A stretch of DNA of 64,000 bases from Gemmatimonadota bacterium (GCA_028877215.1 JAPPFJ010000014.1:101747-165746); one strand, 5' to 3'. Shown: positions 7,845 to 17,104, counted from the first letter of the stretch. Translations and numbers: made by a program. Notes: generated by a model from the sequence alone, not told the origin.

Positions 7845-9029
7845 TTATCTCAACCTCACGCTGTAGCCCGCCTTCGCCAATACGTCAACGGCCCGTTCCG
7901 CGCAGGAACGGGAATCGAATCCCATTCGAATAGTGCCGCCTTCTCCCTCCCGCACATTCAGCACCTCGATGTCGTTTATGTTAACGCGCTCACCGGCCAG
8001 CGTACTGGCGACGTGGGCGATCACACCCGGCCTGTCCTCCGCCAGGAGGAGGATTTCGTGCAGTGGATGCAGGAATCCCTTGGAGTCCTTCGGGATCTGC
8101 CCCCGTATCCGATTCGCATAGGTAAATGCCTGCTCAAGGCGGTCGTGGTCCACATTCCCGCGAATTGCCAAAAGCGACTCAATATACAGATCGATCATCT
8201 CGCGGATCGGGGTCGCGTTTGTACGGCAGATATCGCGCCACATCTCAAATGGGCTGGAAGCGATGCGGGTCAGATCCCGAAACCCGCCCGCGGCCATTCG
8301 AATCGGCAACCCGTCGTCTTCCGTCATCCGTCCAATCATGGACACCAGGCTCGTGGCTATCATCTGCGGCAGGTGACTTACCGCCGCCGCCGCCCTGTCG
8401 TGTTCCTGAGGCGTCATCCTCATCGGCCTGGCCCCGAACGCCCTTACAAGGCGCGCGAGCTTTTCGACCACGAAACCGGGCGTGTCCGGCGACGGCGTCA
8501 AGACATAAATCGCATTCTGAAACAGGAAGGGATCCGCCGCGCCCACACCTCGATGTTCGGAACCTGCCATCGGGTGCCCGCCCACGAAATGCACGTCATC
8601 CCGATGATGGGCCGTCGCCGCGGAAACGATCGCGTGTTTGGTGCTGCCTACATCGGTCACGAGCGCATCCTGCCGCGCCGCTCCCAGCACCTCAGGCAGC
8701 ATGTCCAGTATACGGACGATGGGGGTGCACAGGAAAACCAGCGCCGCATCGCGAATCCCGGATTCGAGGTTCTCATAGCGGTAGCCCGCGTCGATAACAT
8801 CCAGCGCGAAGGCGGCGTCCAGGGTCTCCTGCCGGCTGACGCCGACGATACGACTTCCGATGCCCAGACCCTTGAGCGCCAGCCCGAGCGAACCACCGAT
8901 CAGCCCCACCCCGACAACTGCAATTGCATCTCGCGTGAAAGGAGGATCGTTGGCCATGCGGTCATCCTTGGAGGCGGAGGCGAAAGCGCCCGCGGGTCGT
9001 TCGGGTCCGTTCCTGTCTTCCGATCCCAT
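7845..9029 (-). CDS. tyrA: Prephenate/arogenate dehydrogenase with ACT domain
   Basis: This 394-aa TyrA has an N-terminal Rossmann domain (GVGLIGGSLGLALK, about residues 40-53), the catalytic His in VGGHPMAGSEHRGV (about 150-165), the SHLPQ helix of the dimer domain, and a C-terminal ACT domain (about 320-394: AEDRPGVIAHVASTLA...NINDIEV). It oxidises prephenate or arogenate with NAD(P)+ on the tyrosine branch. The ACT domain suggests allosteric feedback by an amino acid, probably tyrosine. Met25 is an alternative start; the first 24 residues are non-conserved. It begins 6 bp after the DAHP synthase stop. Confidence 0.95.
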   Translation of the reverse strand: MGSEDRNGPERPAGAFASASKDDRMANDPPFTRDAIAVVGVGLIGGSLGLALKGLGIGSRIVGVSRQETLDAAFALDVIDAGYRYENLESGIRDAALVFLCTPIVRILDMLPEVLGAARQDALVTDVGSTKHAIVSAATAHHRDDVHFVGGHPMAGSEHRGVGAADPFLFQNAIYVLTPSPDTPGFVVEKLARLVRAFGARPMRMTPQEHDRAAAAVSHLPQMIATSLVSMIGRMTEDDGLPIRMAAGGFRDLTRIASSPFEMWRDICRTNATPIREMIDLYIESLLAIRGNVDHDRLEQAFTYANRIRGQIPKDSKGFLHPLHEILLLAEDRPGVIAHVASTLAGERVNINDIEVLNVREGEGGTIRMGFDSRSCAERAVDVLAKAGYSVRLR

Positions 9030-9035
9030 TCGTAA

Positions 9036-10064
9036 TCATATCCCCTCGGCCAGTTCCTTTACGAACGCCTCGGTATCTTCCCACCCCAGGCATGGATCGG
9101 TAATGGATTTGCCGTACACGCCGTCATTGACGTCTTGCGCCCCCTCAACCAGATAGCTCTCCACCATCAATCCGCGGATCATGTCGTTCAGGAACGCCGA
9201 ATTCTGCCGGCTGCGTATCACTTCCAACCCGATCCGCGGCTGTTCACTGAACTGCTTGCCCGAGTTATTGTGATTCGTATCCACGACGATCGCGGCGTTG
9301 GCAAGCCGCCGCTGCCGATACAGTTCCGCCGCGTACATGAGGTCCTCGAAATGGTAATTCGGCATGCTGCGCCCGGTTACGTCCACGGCGCCGCGGAGCA
9401 CGGCGTGCGTCATTGGATTGCCGTCGGTGCGAACCTCCCAGCCGTTATAGATGAAGACGTGCGGGATCTGGGAGGCATGAATCGCGTTCAGCATAACCGA
9501 AAGATCTCCTCCCGTCGGGTTTTTCATTCCAACGGGTACGTCAACGCCGCTGCAGGTCAATCGGTGTTGTTGGTTTTCTACCGACCGGGCACCCACGGCT
9601 ATATAGCTCAGCAGGTCATCGACGTAGGGTAGATTGCCAGGATAGAGCATTTCGTCGGCCGCAGTCAGGTGGGATTCCCGCACCGCCCGGATGTGCATCT
9701 GACGGACCGCGTAAATGCCTTCGGACATGTCCGGCGCCTTTCGCGGGTCCGGCTGATGTCCCATACCCTTGTATCCCTCGCCGGTCGTGCGGGGTTTGTT
9801 GGTATAGAGCCGGGGCACCAGAATCAGCGTTTCCCGGACGGCCTCCTGCAGTTTCGCCAACCGGGAGACGTATTCACATACAGCGTCTTCATTGTGTGCT
9901 GAGCAGGGGCCGATCACAAGGAGAAACTTATGGCTCCTGCGCGCAAAGATGTCGCCGATTTCCGCATCCCGCTGCTCCTTTATTTCTTTCAGATTCTTCG
10001 GAAGCGGCATCTTCTCCAGAACGGCTTCCGGCGTGGGTATCTTCATGTTTTTCGTGAATGCCAT
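9036..10064 (-). CDS. aroG: DAHP synthase, class I (AroG/AroF type)
   Basis: The 342-aa enzyme shows the class I alpha DAHP synthase signature: IGPCSAHNEDA, YTNKPRTTGEGYKGM, VGARSVENQ, VGMKNPTGGDL and DTNHNNSGKQ. It condenses PEP with erythrose 4-phosphate, committing carbon to aromatics. The ATG at 10064 has GGAG 9 nt upstream and precedes conserved sequence; the longer TTG start at 10085 is less likely. There is no fused chorismate mutase, which is instead encoded separately just upstream. The gap between the two genes is occupied by a TIR-bearing repeat. Confidence 0.95.
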   Translation of the reverse strand: MAFTKNMKIPTPEAVLEKMPLPKNLKEIKEQRDAEIGDIFARRSHKFLLVIGPCSAHNEDAVCEYVSRLAKLQEAVRETLILVPRLYTNKPRTTGEGYKGMGHQPDPRKAPDMSEGIYAVRQMHIRAVRESHLTAADEMLYPGNLPYVDDLLSYIAVGARSVENQQHRLTCSGVDVPVGMKNPTGGDLSVMLNAIHASQIPHVFIYNGWEVRTDGNPMTHAVLRGAVDVTGRSMPNYHFEDLMYAAELYRQRRLANAAIVVDTNHNNSGKQFSEQPRIGLEVIRSRQNSAFLNDMIRGLMVESYLVEGAQDVNDGVYGKSITDPCLGWEDTEAFVKELAEGI

Positions 10065-10132
10065 GCGCTGCCGGCTCCGTGACAAATCTCGGTCTTCAAA
10101 CGTGACGAAACGTCCCGACCGATCTCGAGCTA

Positions 10133-10322
10133 AGAAGCTGTTTTAAAATTACCGGTGAGTTCCCGAGTACGAGCGAAAAAGCGGCGGTCAAGGCGGGAGA
10201 ATCCGCCTAAGAGAGGCGAGGGGCGCGCAGCCTCGATACATTGGATACGGGTGGATTTGCCCAACGCCGACCGGCGCTTTTGCAGCCGTGCGAAGACCGC
10301 TGGGGATTTTAAGACAGCTTCT
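10133..10322. mobile_element. MITE-like repeat, family R3 (complete copy)
   Basis: The 190-bp element is bounded by inverted repeats AGAAGCTGTTTTAAAAT (10133-10149) and ATTTTAAGACAGCTTCT (10306-10322), matching at 16 of 17 positions. It carries no credible reading frame. A right-end copy (28 of 33 identical) lies at 21618-21650. Short matches to the terminal sequence also occur at 25390-25402 and 46377-46390, but those are too short to be sure. The element separates the chorismate mutase gene from aroG inside the supraoperon. Confidence 0.7.
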
Positions 10323-10347
10323 ATGGTTCAAAAGGGTTCGCACCCGT

Positions 10348-10617
10348 TTAACTTCCCTGATTCTTCTGCATGAGGCGCCTGGACTCATCGATGATCTGTT
10401 GAAAGATCCGTCGTACGGCTTCGGCGTCCAGGGGCCCCTTATTCAGTTCAAGGATCCGGTTCAGGATCGACATCTCCCGTTCCGGCACGAAGATCGGTTG
10501 CTCGATTGCCTGTTTGATCCTGCCAATCTCAATGGCGCATTCGGCCCGTCGATTCAGAAGCTTCAGCAACTTCCGGTCCAGCACGTCGATTTCCTTACGC
10601 CAGTCTTCAAGATCCAT
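10348..10617 (-). CDS. Chorismate mutase, AroQ class
   Basis: This 89-aa all-helical stand-alone chorismate mutase has the AroQ pattern: WRKEIDVLDRKLLKLLNRRAE (Arg11-type and Arg28-type residues), IGRIK (catalytic Lys), VPEREMSIL (Arg/Glu) and a C-terminal IFQQIIDESRRLMQ helix. It converts chorismate to prephenate for Phe and Tyr. Its ATG lies inside the last codons of trpA (11-bp overlap) with GGGAG 8 nt before it, so it is coupled to trpA. No prephenate dehydratase follows, so Phe synthesis must finish with a gene outside the window. Confidence 0.94.
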   Translation of the reverse strand: MDLEDWRKEIDVLDRKLLKLLNRRAECAIEIGRIKQAIEQPIFVPEREMSILNRILELNKGPLDAEAVRRIFQQIIDESRRLMQKNQGS

Positions 10618-11419
10618 CGAATGCTCCCTTCAACGGTTGCACCAATTCTTCGACAAAAGCCCCGATGTGAGCAACGAGGTCCGGGTCGGTCTGGCGCTGG
10701 GCAATTCGCCGCACGATGGCGCTGCCGACGACGACCGCATCCGCGTAGCCTGCAACCTCTCCGGACTGTTCCGGCGTCGAAATTCCGAATCCCACCGCAA
10801 CGGGTTGCGACGTATGTCGCCGGATGGCCGCTACCCTGTCTCCAAGCGTTTCCTCCAGACTGTCCCTTTCCCCGGTCACGCCCGTGCGCGACACGTAATA
10901 TACAAATCCGCTGGTGTAAGACGCGATTCGCCGAATGCGATCCTCACCGCTCGTAGGCGCAATCAGAAAAATCGTATCCAATCCCCGCTCTTCCATCAGA
11001 CCCTTGTACTCCCCCGCTTCTTCCGGCGGAAGATCCAGCGCCAGAATGCCGTCCACCCCCGCATCGGCGGCTCTGTCGACGAGCCGTTCGAGACCGAAGC
11101 GGTGCATCGGATTGAAATACGTAAACAGAACGACAGGTATCTCGGACTCCAGCCGCAGGTCCGCCACCAGGTCCAGAACGTCACCCAGTGACACCCCATG
11201 CCTCAGCGCCCGCTGCGAGGCCGCCTGGATCTCCGGCCCGTCCGCAAGCGGATCGGAGAACGGCACGCCCAGCTCGAGAATGTCCACCCCGCGCCGTTCC
11301 AGCTCCGGCACCAGTTTTCGGGTGGTTGCCAGATCCGGATCTCCGGCCGTAATGTAGGCGACAAATCCGGTCTTTCCCGTTTTCTTCAGCACTCCGAACC
11401 GTCTTCCGATCCTTGTCAT
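10607..11419 (-). CDS. trpA: Tryptophan synthase alpha chain
   Basis: The 270-aa TIM barrel has KTGFVAYITAGDPD, the catalytic Glu in DILELGVPFSDPLADGP, the Asp in VDGILALDLPPEE, and the phosphate-binding GFGIS and VVGSAIV loops. It cleaves indole-glycerol phosphate to indole for TrpB. I chose the ATG at 11417-11419, which has GGAG 8 nt upstream. The frame stays open upstream only because it runs through inserted repeat DNA (to 11680), and that part has no TrpA similarity. Confidence 0.96.
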   Translation of the reverse strand: MTRIGRRFGVLKKTGKTGFVAYITAGDPDLATTRKLVPELERRGVDILELGVPFSDPLADGPEIQAASQRALRHGVSLGDVLDLVADLRLESEIPVVLFTYFNPMHRFGLERLVDRAADAGVDGILALDLPPEEAGEYKGLMEERGLDTIFLIAPTSGEDRIRRIASYTSGFVYYVSRTGVTGERDSLEETLGDRVAAIRRHTSQPVAVGFGISTPEQSGEVAGYADAVVVGSAIVRRIAQRQTDPDLVAHIGAFVEELVQPLKGAFDGS

Positions 11420-11448
11420 CCGGTCAACTCCAAACCTCGATTCGGGTC

Positions 11449-11776
11449 TAACGGCCCGTTGGAAAAGTCCATCCGGGCTGCGGCCGGCCCTTGTGACCGA
11501 AATACGGCGTTGCGCGCCCTCGCCGAATCGCAGGATGGGACTCGGTTGCTCGCCTTGTCTTCGACCACAATGGCAGGTGTTCTGTCCCGGAAATAGATTG
11601 CCGAAATTCGGACGCCGAGTCGCCCGGCTGGCAAGGCACCTGAGCGAGGCGACCTGCGCAAGGTCACCGAGCGAAGGCAACGCCGCCAGACGGGATGAAT
11701 CGGCGGATGAATGGTGACATATTTCCGGGACGGGACACCATACCTCGCCTACAGAGCGACTTTATCAACGGACTGC
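11449..11776. mobile_element. MITE-like repeat R2, split by an insertion
   Basis: This stretch matches, in inverted orientation, the intact 150-bp element at 57734-57883. The left part is 11449-11565 and the right part 11746-11776, together about 148 bp. Termini read TAACGGCCCGTTGGAAAAGTC at the left and GACTTTATCAACGGACTGC at the right, an imperfect inverted repeat. The middle is interrupted by an R1 element. It fills most of the 383-bp trpB-trpA gap, which otherwise contains no gene. Confidence 0.75.
11577..11738 (+). mobile_element. MITE-like repeat R1, copy A (nested in R2)
   Basis: The 162-bp element begins GTGTTCTGTCCCGGAAAT and ends ATTTCCGGGACGGGACAC, nearly perfect 18-bp inverted termini. 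It aligns over its whole length with the reverse complement of 22675-22821 (copy B) and, with an internal deletion, with 21463-21532 (copy C). It has no open frame with recognisable homology. The insertion into R2 can be dated relative to R2 because the intact R2 copy lacks it. A 3-bp ACC duplication around about 11566-11745 is possible. Confidence 0.75.
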
Positions 11777-11802
11777 TTCAAAAACGAACGGTGCATTACC
11801 GT

Positions 11803-13008
11803 TTAGTCCAGGTACTTCGCCGCCTGCTGAACGTCTTTGTCGCCGCGTCCGGACAGATTCGCCACGATCAGGGCATCCCTGTCCATTTCGGGCGCCGCTT
11901 TCGACACGTACGCGATCGCATGCGCGCTTTCCAGTGCGGGAATGATGCCCTCCGTGCGACTCAATAACCGGAACCCCTTCAGGGCCTCGTCATCAGTTGC
12001 ATACGCATACTCGATTCGACCCTCATCCCGCAGAAGGCAGTGTTCGGGTCCCACGCCGGAATAGTCCAGGCCCGCCGATACCGAATGGGTCAGTGCAATC
12101 TGCCCGTCATCGTCCTGCAGGAGGTAAATCCTGGCCCCGTGCAGTACACCCAGATCTCCTCCCTGAAACCGGGCGGCGTGGTCGCCCGAGGCAATGCCAT
12201 GGCCTCCGGCTTCGACGCCGACCATCCGCACGTCCGTGTCGTCCAGAAACGTGTGGAACAGCCCCATCGAATTGCTGCCGCCGCCGACACATGCAATCAG
12301 ACAGTCCGGCAACCGGCCCTCGGCCTCCAGGATCTGTGCACGCGTCTCCACCCCGATCACCCGTTGAAAATCACGTACGATCATCGGATACGGATGAGGA
12401 CCCAGGACGGATCCGAAAATATAAAACGTATCGTCGACATTCGTCACCCAGTCCCGGATGGCTTCGTTGATCGCGTCTTTGAGCGTCCTGCTTCCCGATT
12501 CTACGCCGGTTACTTTCGCACCGAGGAGCCGCATGCGGAATACATTCAACGCCTGCCGGTCCATGTCTTCGGTGCCCATGTAAATCTCGCAGTCCATGCC
12601 GAACATCGCCGCGACGGTTGCCGTGGCCACGCCGTGCTGCCCCGCCCCCGTTTCAGCGATGATCCGCGTCTTGCCCATACGTCTGGCAAGCAGAATCTGC
12701 CCCATCGTGTTATTTATCTTGTGCGCGCCGGTGTGGGCGAGGTCCTCCCGTTTCAAATAGATCCTGGCCCCTCCCAGTTCTTCGGTCAGTCGCTCCGCGA
12801 AATAGAGTGACGTCGGCCTTCCAACGAATTCCCGCAGATATCTGTCCAGCTCCTCGTGAAAATCCGGACGGTTCTTTGCGTCGCGGTAGGCCGCCTCCAG
12901 GTCTTCCAGCAGCGGCATCAATGTTTCCGGCACATACCGCCCGCCGTAGGGACCGAAATGCCCCCCGGAGTCGGGCCATGCACGTGCGGCTTCATCTCTG
13001 TTGAGCAC
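11803..13008 (-). CDS. trpB: Tryptophan synthase beta chain
   Basis: The 401-aa PLP enzyme shows [15 protein letters not shown], the PLP-lysine motif [16 protein letters not shown], the catalytic-region AETGAGQHG, the phosphate-binding [10 protein letters not shown], and NLSGRGDKD near the C-terminus. It makes Trp from indole and serine. The start is a GTG whose G is shared with the TAG of the upstream aldolase gene; GAGGG lies 8 nt upstream, so the two are coupled. A longer frame to 13140 overlaps the aldolase and is not conserved. Confidence 0.96.
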   Translation of the reverse strand: MLNRDEAARAWPDSGGHFGPYGGRYVPETLMPLLEDLEAAYRDAKNRPDFHEELDRYLREFVGRPTSLYFAERLTEELGGARIYLKREDLAHTGAHKINNTMGQILLARRMGKTRIIAETGAGQHGVATATVAAMFGMDCEIYMGTEDMDRQALNVFRMRLLGAKVTGVESGSRTLKDAINEAIRDWVTNVDDTFYIFGSVLGPHPYPMIVRDFQRVIGVETRAQILEAEGRLPDCLIACVGGGSNSMGLFHTFLDDTDVRMVGVEAGGHGIASGDHAARFQGGDLGVLHGARIYLLQDDDGQIALTHSVSAGLDYSGVGPEHCLLRDEGRIEYAYATDDEALKGFRLLSRTEGIIPALESAHAIAYVSKAAPEMDRDALIVANLSGRGDKDVQQAAKYLD

Positions 13009-13985
13009 TAGATATCCCTCATCACCTGATCGTAGAATGCCAGATAGCGGTTGCGTTCGTCCCCGTCCAGAAGCGCCATCGCCGAGCGGGGATGCTGGTT
13101 GTGCTGCCCTGTGATGTTGTACGGTACGAGGGGCCCCCACGTCAATTCCTCACGCAATTTGACAAAGTGGTCTTCCAGCAGCCTGTAGACGGGTCGAATC
13201 CTGAACTTCGGATTGCGCAGGAAGCCCAGCAGCAGTTCCAGCGGGCAATTCCCGGCGCCGCGTCCAAGTCCGTCCACCGTGGCATCAACGCGGTTCGCGC
13301 CCAGAATAAGCGCTTCGATGGTATTGGCGAATGCCAGTTGCTGGTTGTTGTGCGCGTGAATCCCCACTTCCTTGCCCGTTTCACTTACGGCGTCCATATA
13401 TTTCCTGATGAGCATATCCACCTGCTCGCGGTACAATGCGCCGAAGCTGTCGACGACACATATTGTGCCAACCGGCGTCTGGATGAGTACCTCCAGCGCC
13501 TGGTCGATCTCAACCTCCTGTACGGTTGAAATGGCCATAATGTTGCAACTGGTTTCATACCCTTTCTCGTGGGCGTCGCAAAGCATTTCAACGGTCTCGG
13601 GAATCTGCTCGACGTAACAGGCCACGCGTACCATGCTGACCACGCTCTCGCTGGCCGGCAAAATGTCTTCCGCCCAGTCACTCTTGCCCGCATCCGCCAT
13701 AATGGCGAGCTTCAGGCCGGTGGTTTCAGGGTCGTGGTCGCCCGTAATCTGGCGGATGTCCTCTTCGTCGCTGTGCCGGAAAGCTCCGAATTGGTCTTTG
13801 GGGAACATCTCTTTGGAGTTCCGGTACCCAATTTCCATATAGTCGACGCCGGCGGCGACGCAGGTTTCATAGACCGCCTTCACGAAATCACCGGTGAATT
13901 GGTGATCGTTCATCAATCCGCCGTCTCGAATCGTACAATCAAGTACTTTCAATTCCGGCCGATAGGTAATCCAGGGTGCTTTCAT
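13008..13985 (-). CDS. DRE-TIM aldolase/lyase (HMG-CoA lyase-like), role unknown
   Basis: The 325-aa protein belongs to the HMGL-like DRE-TIM metallolyases. It has LDCTIRDGG at residues 14-22 (catalytic Arg and metal Asp), EIGYRN, and the metal-binding HAHNN (about residue 217) followed by [11 protein letters not shown]. Family members include 4-hydroxy-2-oxovalerate aldolase and related C-C lyases; the substrate cannot be read here. It sits between tyrS and trpB and is coupled to trpB by a 1-base stop/start overlap, so a link to aromatic or indole-derived metabolism is an inference. AGGAGAGGA lies just before the ATG. Confidence 0.8.
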   Translation of the reverse strand: MKAPWITYRPELKVLDCTIRDGGLMNDHQFTGDFVKAVYETCVAAGVDYMEIGYRNSKEMFPKDQFGAFRHSDEEDIRQITGDHDPETTGLKLAIMADAGKSDWAEDILPASESVVSMVRVACYVEQIPETVEMLCDAHEKGYETSCNIMAISTVQEVEIDQALEVLIQTPVGTICVVDSFGALYREQVDMLIRKYMDAVSETGKEVGIHAHNNQQLAFANTIEALILGANRVDATVDGLGRGAGNCPLELLLGFLRNPKFRIRPVYRLLEDHFVKLREELTWGPLVPYNITGQHNQHPRSAMALLDGDERNRYLAFYDQVMRDI

Positions 13986-14276
13986 GGAAGGAATCCTCTC
14001 CTGTTGTTAACCTTGATTCGTAAGTCTTCGGGGACGTTAATTCGAATATGTGCTTGTAAATAAAAGCGATTAAACGGCGGATTACCAGGATACACCAGGT
14101 CACTGGGCGTGAAGGGAAGAAACGTCATTCTAAACGTCGATATTGCCCCGTTTCGGAGGGTTTTATCGCGTCGCCGCGTTGCTGTCTTTTTCGGATTGAG
14201 GTTAATCATGCTGGGTTTCGATTATACATATCCTGGTTTGCGCTCCGATACACATCGGCGGACCGGCAACCGCCCG
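13986..14276. other. 291-bp gap between tyrS and the aldolase gene, no gene seen
   Basis: I see no credible gene here. On the minus strand a TATAAT (complement of 14221-14226) has no matching -35 box, and a short GGCGG/CCGCC stem near 14260-14274 lacks a T-run. An internal promoter for the aldolase-trpB part is possible but not supported. The last bases hold the strong ribosome site of the aldolase gene. Confidence 0.5.
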
Positions 14277-15539
14277 TCAGAGGTTCCAGCGCACCAGAAA
14301 GTAGCGGCGTTTGCCCCGGCGCACGACCAGGTATCTCCCTGCGATTCTGTCCGGTGGTGCAAGCATCATGCCCGTATCGGTGCGACGACGGCCATTGATA
14401 TGGATCGCACCGGACCGGATATCTTCCCGCGCCTGGCGCATGGAAGATGAAATACCGCAGTCTACCAGCAGATCCACCAGACCCACACCTGAAACGCCAT
14501 TGAGCGCCTGAGACGGCACGTCGCTGAACCCTTCCTCGATCTCTCGTGTACTCAGGTCTTTCAGGTTACCGTAAAACAACGCGTCCGAAATCCGCCGCGC
14601 CCTCTCCGTGGCGGATCTGTCGTGCACGAAAGTGGTGACTTCCTCTGCCAGCACCCGCTGCGCCTCTCGCTTTTCGGGGTGTTCGTTCACTTCCGTTTCC
14701 AGATTGATGATTTCATTCTCGGGTAGAAAGGTAAACAGCTTCAGGAACTTCACCACGTCACGGTCGTCCGTATTGATCCAATGCTGGTAAAACTGGTAGG
14801 GCGTTGTCCTTCCCGGGTCCAGCCAGACGTTACCGGATGCCGTCTTTCCGAACTTGGACCCGTCGGCATTCAGCAGCAGCGGAAACGTCAGGCCATAGAC
14901 CTGCCCGCCGAGCCGGCGCCGGATCAGCTCGATTCCCGCCGTTATGTTTCCCCATTGATCACTCCCGCCAATCTGGAGCTCACATCCGTGTGCCCGAAAC
15001 AACTCCATGAAATCATAAGCCTGAATGACCATATAGCTGAACTCGGTGAACGAGATTCCGGTCTCCAGCCGGGAAGCCACGGACTCTTTCGCCAGCATAT
15101 AACCCATGGAGAAGTGCTTGCCCGTGTCCCTCAGGAAGTCAATCGCCTTCAGTTCGGAAAGCCAACCCAGATTGCTGACCACCCGGGCGGGATTGGTCTT
15201 CGTCTCAAAATCCAGGAACCTGGCCAGCTGGTCTGTCAGTTTCCCGGTATATGACGCGATCAATTCGGGCGGGTTCAACGGACGTTCTTCCTTACTGCCG
15301 CTCGGATCGCCGATCAAACCTGTACCTCCCCCGATCAGCCCGATCGCATGATGACCGGCCAGCTGAAACCGCCTCAGTCCCAGAATGGGTATCAGGCTGC
15401 CGACGTGCAAGCTGTCTGCCGTGGGGTCGAACCCCGAATAGAGTGTGATCGGCCCCTGCGCGAGCCGAGCCCTGAAACCGTCTGGGTCTGTCTGCTGAAA
15501 TACGTAACCACGGAATTTCAGATCTTTCTGGATGTCCAC
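14277..15539 (-). CDS. tyrS: Tyrosyl-tRNA synthetase
   Basis: The 420-aa class I synthetase has YSGFDPTADSLHVGS (HIGH equivalent), GGGTGLIGDPSG, the tyrosine-binding YMVIQAYDF, GGSDQWGN, a KMSKS equivalent in the form KFGKT (TyrRS type) and a C-terminal S4 RNA-binding domain (about residues 350-410). I chose the GTG at 15537-15539, preceded by GGAG, which gives the normal length. A GTG at 15587 would add 16 residues and overlap trpF by 14 bp. Its presence in the trp operon, under a leader rich in Tyr codons, suggests joint control with Tyr supply. Confidence 0.95.
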   Translation of the reverse strand: MDIQKDLKFRGYVFQQTDPDGFRARLAQGPITLYSGFDPTADSLHVGSLIPILGLRRFQLAGHHAIGLIGGGTGLIGDPSGSKEERPLNPPELIASYTGKLTDQLARFLDFETKTNPARVVSNLGWLSELKAIDFLRDTGKHFSMGYMLAKESVASRLETGISFTEFSYMVIQAYDFMELFRAHGCELQIGGSDQWGNITAGIELIRRRLGGQVYGLTFPLLLNADGSKFGKTASGNVWLDPGRTTPYQFYQHWINTDDRDVVKFLKLFTFLPENEIINLETEVNEHPEKREAQRVLAEEVTTFVHDRSATERARRISDALFYGNLKDLSTREIEEGFSDVPSQALNGVSGVGLVDLLVDCGISSSMRQAREDIRSGAIHINGRRRTDTGMMLAPPDRIAGRYLVVRRGKRRYFLVRWNL

Positions 15540-15573
15540 TGTTTTGAACTCCGGTTCATTTCGCGATATGGGT

Positions 15574-16215
15574 TCAGACACGCGCACTGTGGTCTACCGA
15601 GCGGACCGCCCGCAAAAACCCCCTGATTCTGTCGTGGTCCTTGCGGCCGGGCGCGGCCTCAACGCCGCTGCCGCAGTCTACTGCATACGGATTCACCATT
15701 CGGACCGCATCCGCCACATTCGACGCATCCATTCCCCCGGAGAGGATGATACGCCCGTGTGCGGTCGCCGCCCTTGCAATCTGCCAGTCAAAGGTCTCTC
15801 CAGTGCCGCCGTACCATCCCTTTTTGGCCGTATCCAGCAGAAACGTGTCAACCGGAAAGTCGTTCAGGGAAACCGGGTCGAATCCGTCGCCCACCCGCAA
15901 TGCCCGGACAACCGGAAACGGATATCCCAGACAGTCGGCCGGCGTCTCGTCGCCGTGCAACTGGACTGCCTGAATTCCCGTCGACCGCGCGATTTCCAGA
16001 ATCTCCTCCCTGGCCGTATTCACGAAGACCCCTACCGGCGTCACGAATGGCGGCAATTGCGACACGATCTCGCTCACGCATTCCGGATCCACGTAACGCG
16101 GGCTGGGCTCGTAGAAGATGAACCCCAGCGCGTCCACACCCTGTGCGACCGCGAAGAGCGCGTCCTCCGGATTCGTAATTCCGCAAATCTTCACCCGAAC
16201 CATGAGTTGGGTCAT
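15574..16215 (-). CDS. trpF: Phosphoribosylanthranilate isomerase
   Basis: The 213-aa TIM barrel starts with VKICGIT (catalytic Cys), carries GFIFYEPSPRYV, VGVFVN, AVQLHGDE, the catalytic Asp in FLLDTAKKGWYGGTG and SGVEAAPGRKD. It performs the Amadori rearrangement of phosphoribosylanthranilate in Trp synthesis. The ATG overlaps the trpC stop as ATGA, so translation is coupled. The C-terminal tail (VDHSARV) is not conserved. Confidence 0.96.
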   Translation of the reverse strand: MTQLMVRVKICGITNPEDALFAVAQGVDALGFIFYEPSPRYVDPECVSEIVSQLPPFVTPVGVFVNTAREEILEIARSTGIQAVQLHGDETPADCLGYPFPVVRALRVGDGFDPVSLNDFPVDTFLLDTAKKGWYGGTGETFDWQIARAATAHGRIILSGGMDASNVADAVRMVNPYAVDCGSGVEAAPGRKDHDRIRGFLRAVRSVDHSARV

Positions 16216-17003
16216 CCGCCTTCCGTGCCCAGCAACTCCCTCAGCTTCCGGCCGACGTCGGGATGGCGCATCAGGTGTTCCCCGACCAGCACCGCATCCA
16301 CTCCGGCATCCCCTAACCGGACGACATGGTCCCTGGTCTCGATGCCGCTCTCGCTTACAACGACGAGTTCGTCAGGCAGTTGTTCAATCAGGTCGAATGT
16401 GGTCTGCAAGTCGGTTTCAAACGTGGTCAGGTCGCGGTTATTCACCCCGACAAGCGTTGCGCCCGCATCCAGCGCCCTCCTCGCTTCCTCCCTCGTGTGC
16501 ACTTCCACCAGGGCGTCCAATTCCAACTCCCTGCAGACCGTCAGCATCCCTGACAATTCGCGCTGCGAGAGGGCAGAGACAATAAGCAGAACCGCCGACG
16601 CACCGATCGTTCCGGCTTCGTGAATCTGATAAGGGTCGATCACGAAGTCTTTCCGGAGCACCGGAATTTGTACGGTATCGCTTACGGCCTTCAGACTGGC
16701 GTTCGAGCCCTGAAAATACTTGTCGTCCGTAAGCACGGAAATTCCCGCAGCGCCGTTTCTCTCGTAGGCCCGGCCGATTTCAACCGGATCGAAATTCTCC
16801 CGGATCACCCCTTTTGACGGTGACGCCTTTTTTATTTCCGCAATGAGCGCGATATCCTCCCCGGCGGTCAGGCTTTCCATCAGGGAGCACGGTTTCCGCA
16901 CTCGATCTGCCTGCTTCCTCAAATCTTCGTGCGAAACCCGTTGTTTTGCCTCGGCAACAACGCGTCGTTTGTATGCGATGATTTCATCCAGGATGGTTGC
17001 CAT
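16212..17003 (-). CDS. trpC: Indole-3-glycerol phosphate synthase
   Basis: The 263-aa enzyme has IAEIKKASPSKG (catalytic Lys), YERNGAAGISVLTDDKYFQGS, VLRKDFVIDPYQI (catalytic Lys/Asp), the VGVNNRDLTTF motif and VSESGI at the phosphate site. It decarboxylates and cyclises CdRP to indole-glycerol phosphate. The start is the ATG at 17001-17003; a longer frame to 17105 reads through the trpD-trpC spacer and is not conserved. The stop overlaps the trpF start. Confidence 0.96.
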   Translation of the reverse strand: MATILDEIIAYKRRVVAEAKQRVSHEDLRKQADRVRKPCSLMESLTAGEDIALIAEIKKASPSKGVIRENFDPVEIGRAYERNGAAGISVLTDDKYFQGSNASLKAVSDTVQIPVLRKDFVIDPYQIHEAGTIGASAVLLIVSALSQRELSGMLTVCRELELDALVEVHTREEARRALDAGATLVGVNNRDLTTFETDLQTTFDLIEQLPDELVVVSESGIETRDHVVRLGDAGVDAVLVGEHLMRHPDVGRKLRELLGTEGG

Positions 17004-17104
17004 GTGAATTCTTCGAATCAAGACTGATTTAAAGGTTTTCTTTTTCGAATCGGGACTGATGTCTGTTTCGACGGCGTGCAATGCGAAATCGTTCGCTATT
17101 GCCA

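Noticed and set aside
7359..9035. A 558-codon open frame on the plus strand across aroA-like and tyrA
   Set aside because: It is antisense to two recognised genes and shows no family motif.
11420..11680. N-terminal extension of TrpA by 87 residues
   Set aside because: The extra sequence is translated from R1 and R2 repeat DNA, has no TrpA similarity, and a good ribosome site precedes the internal ATG.
14281..15587. T-box control of tyrS
   Set aside because: The gene starts inside the trpF end, so there is no leader for a T-box.
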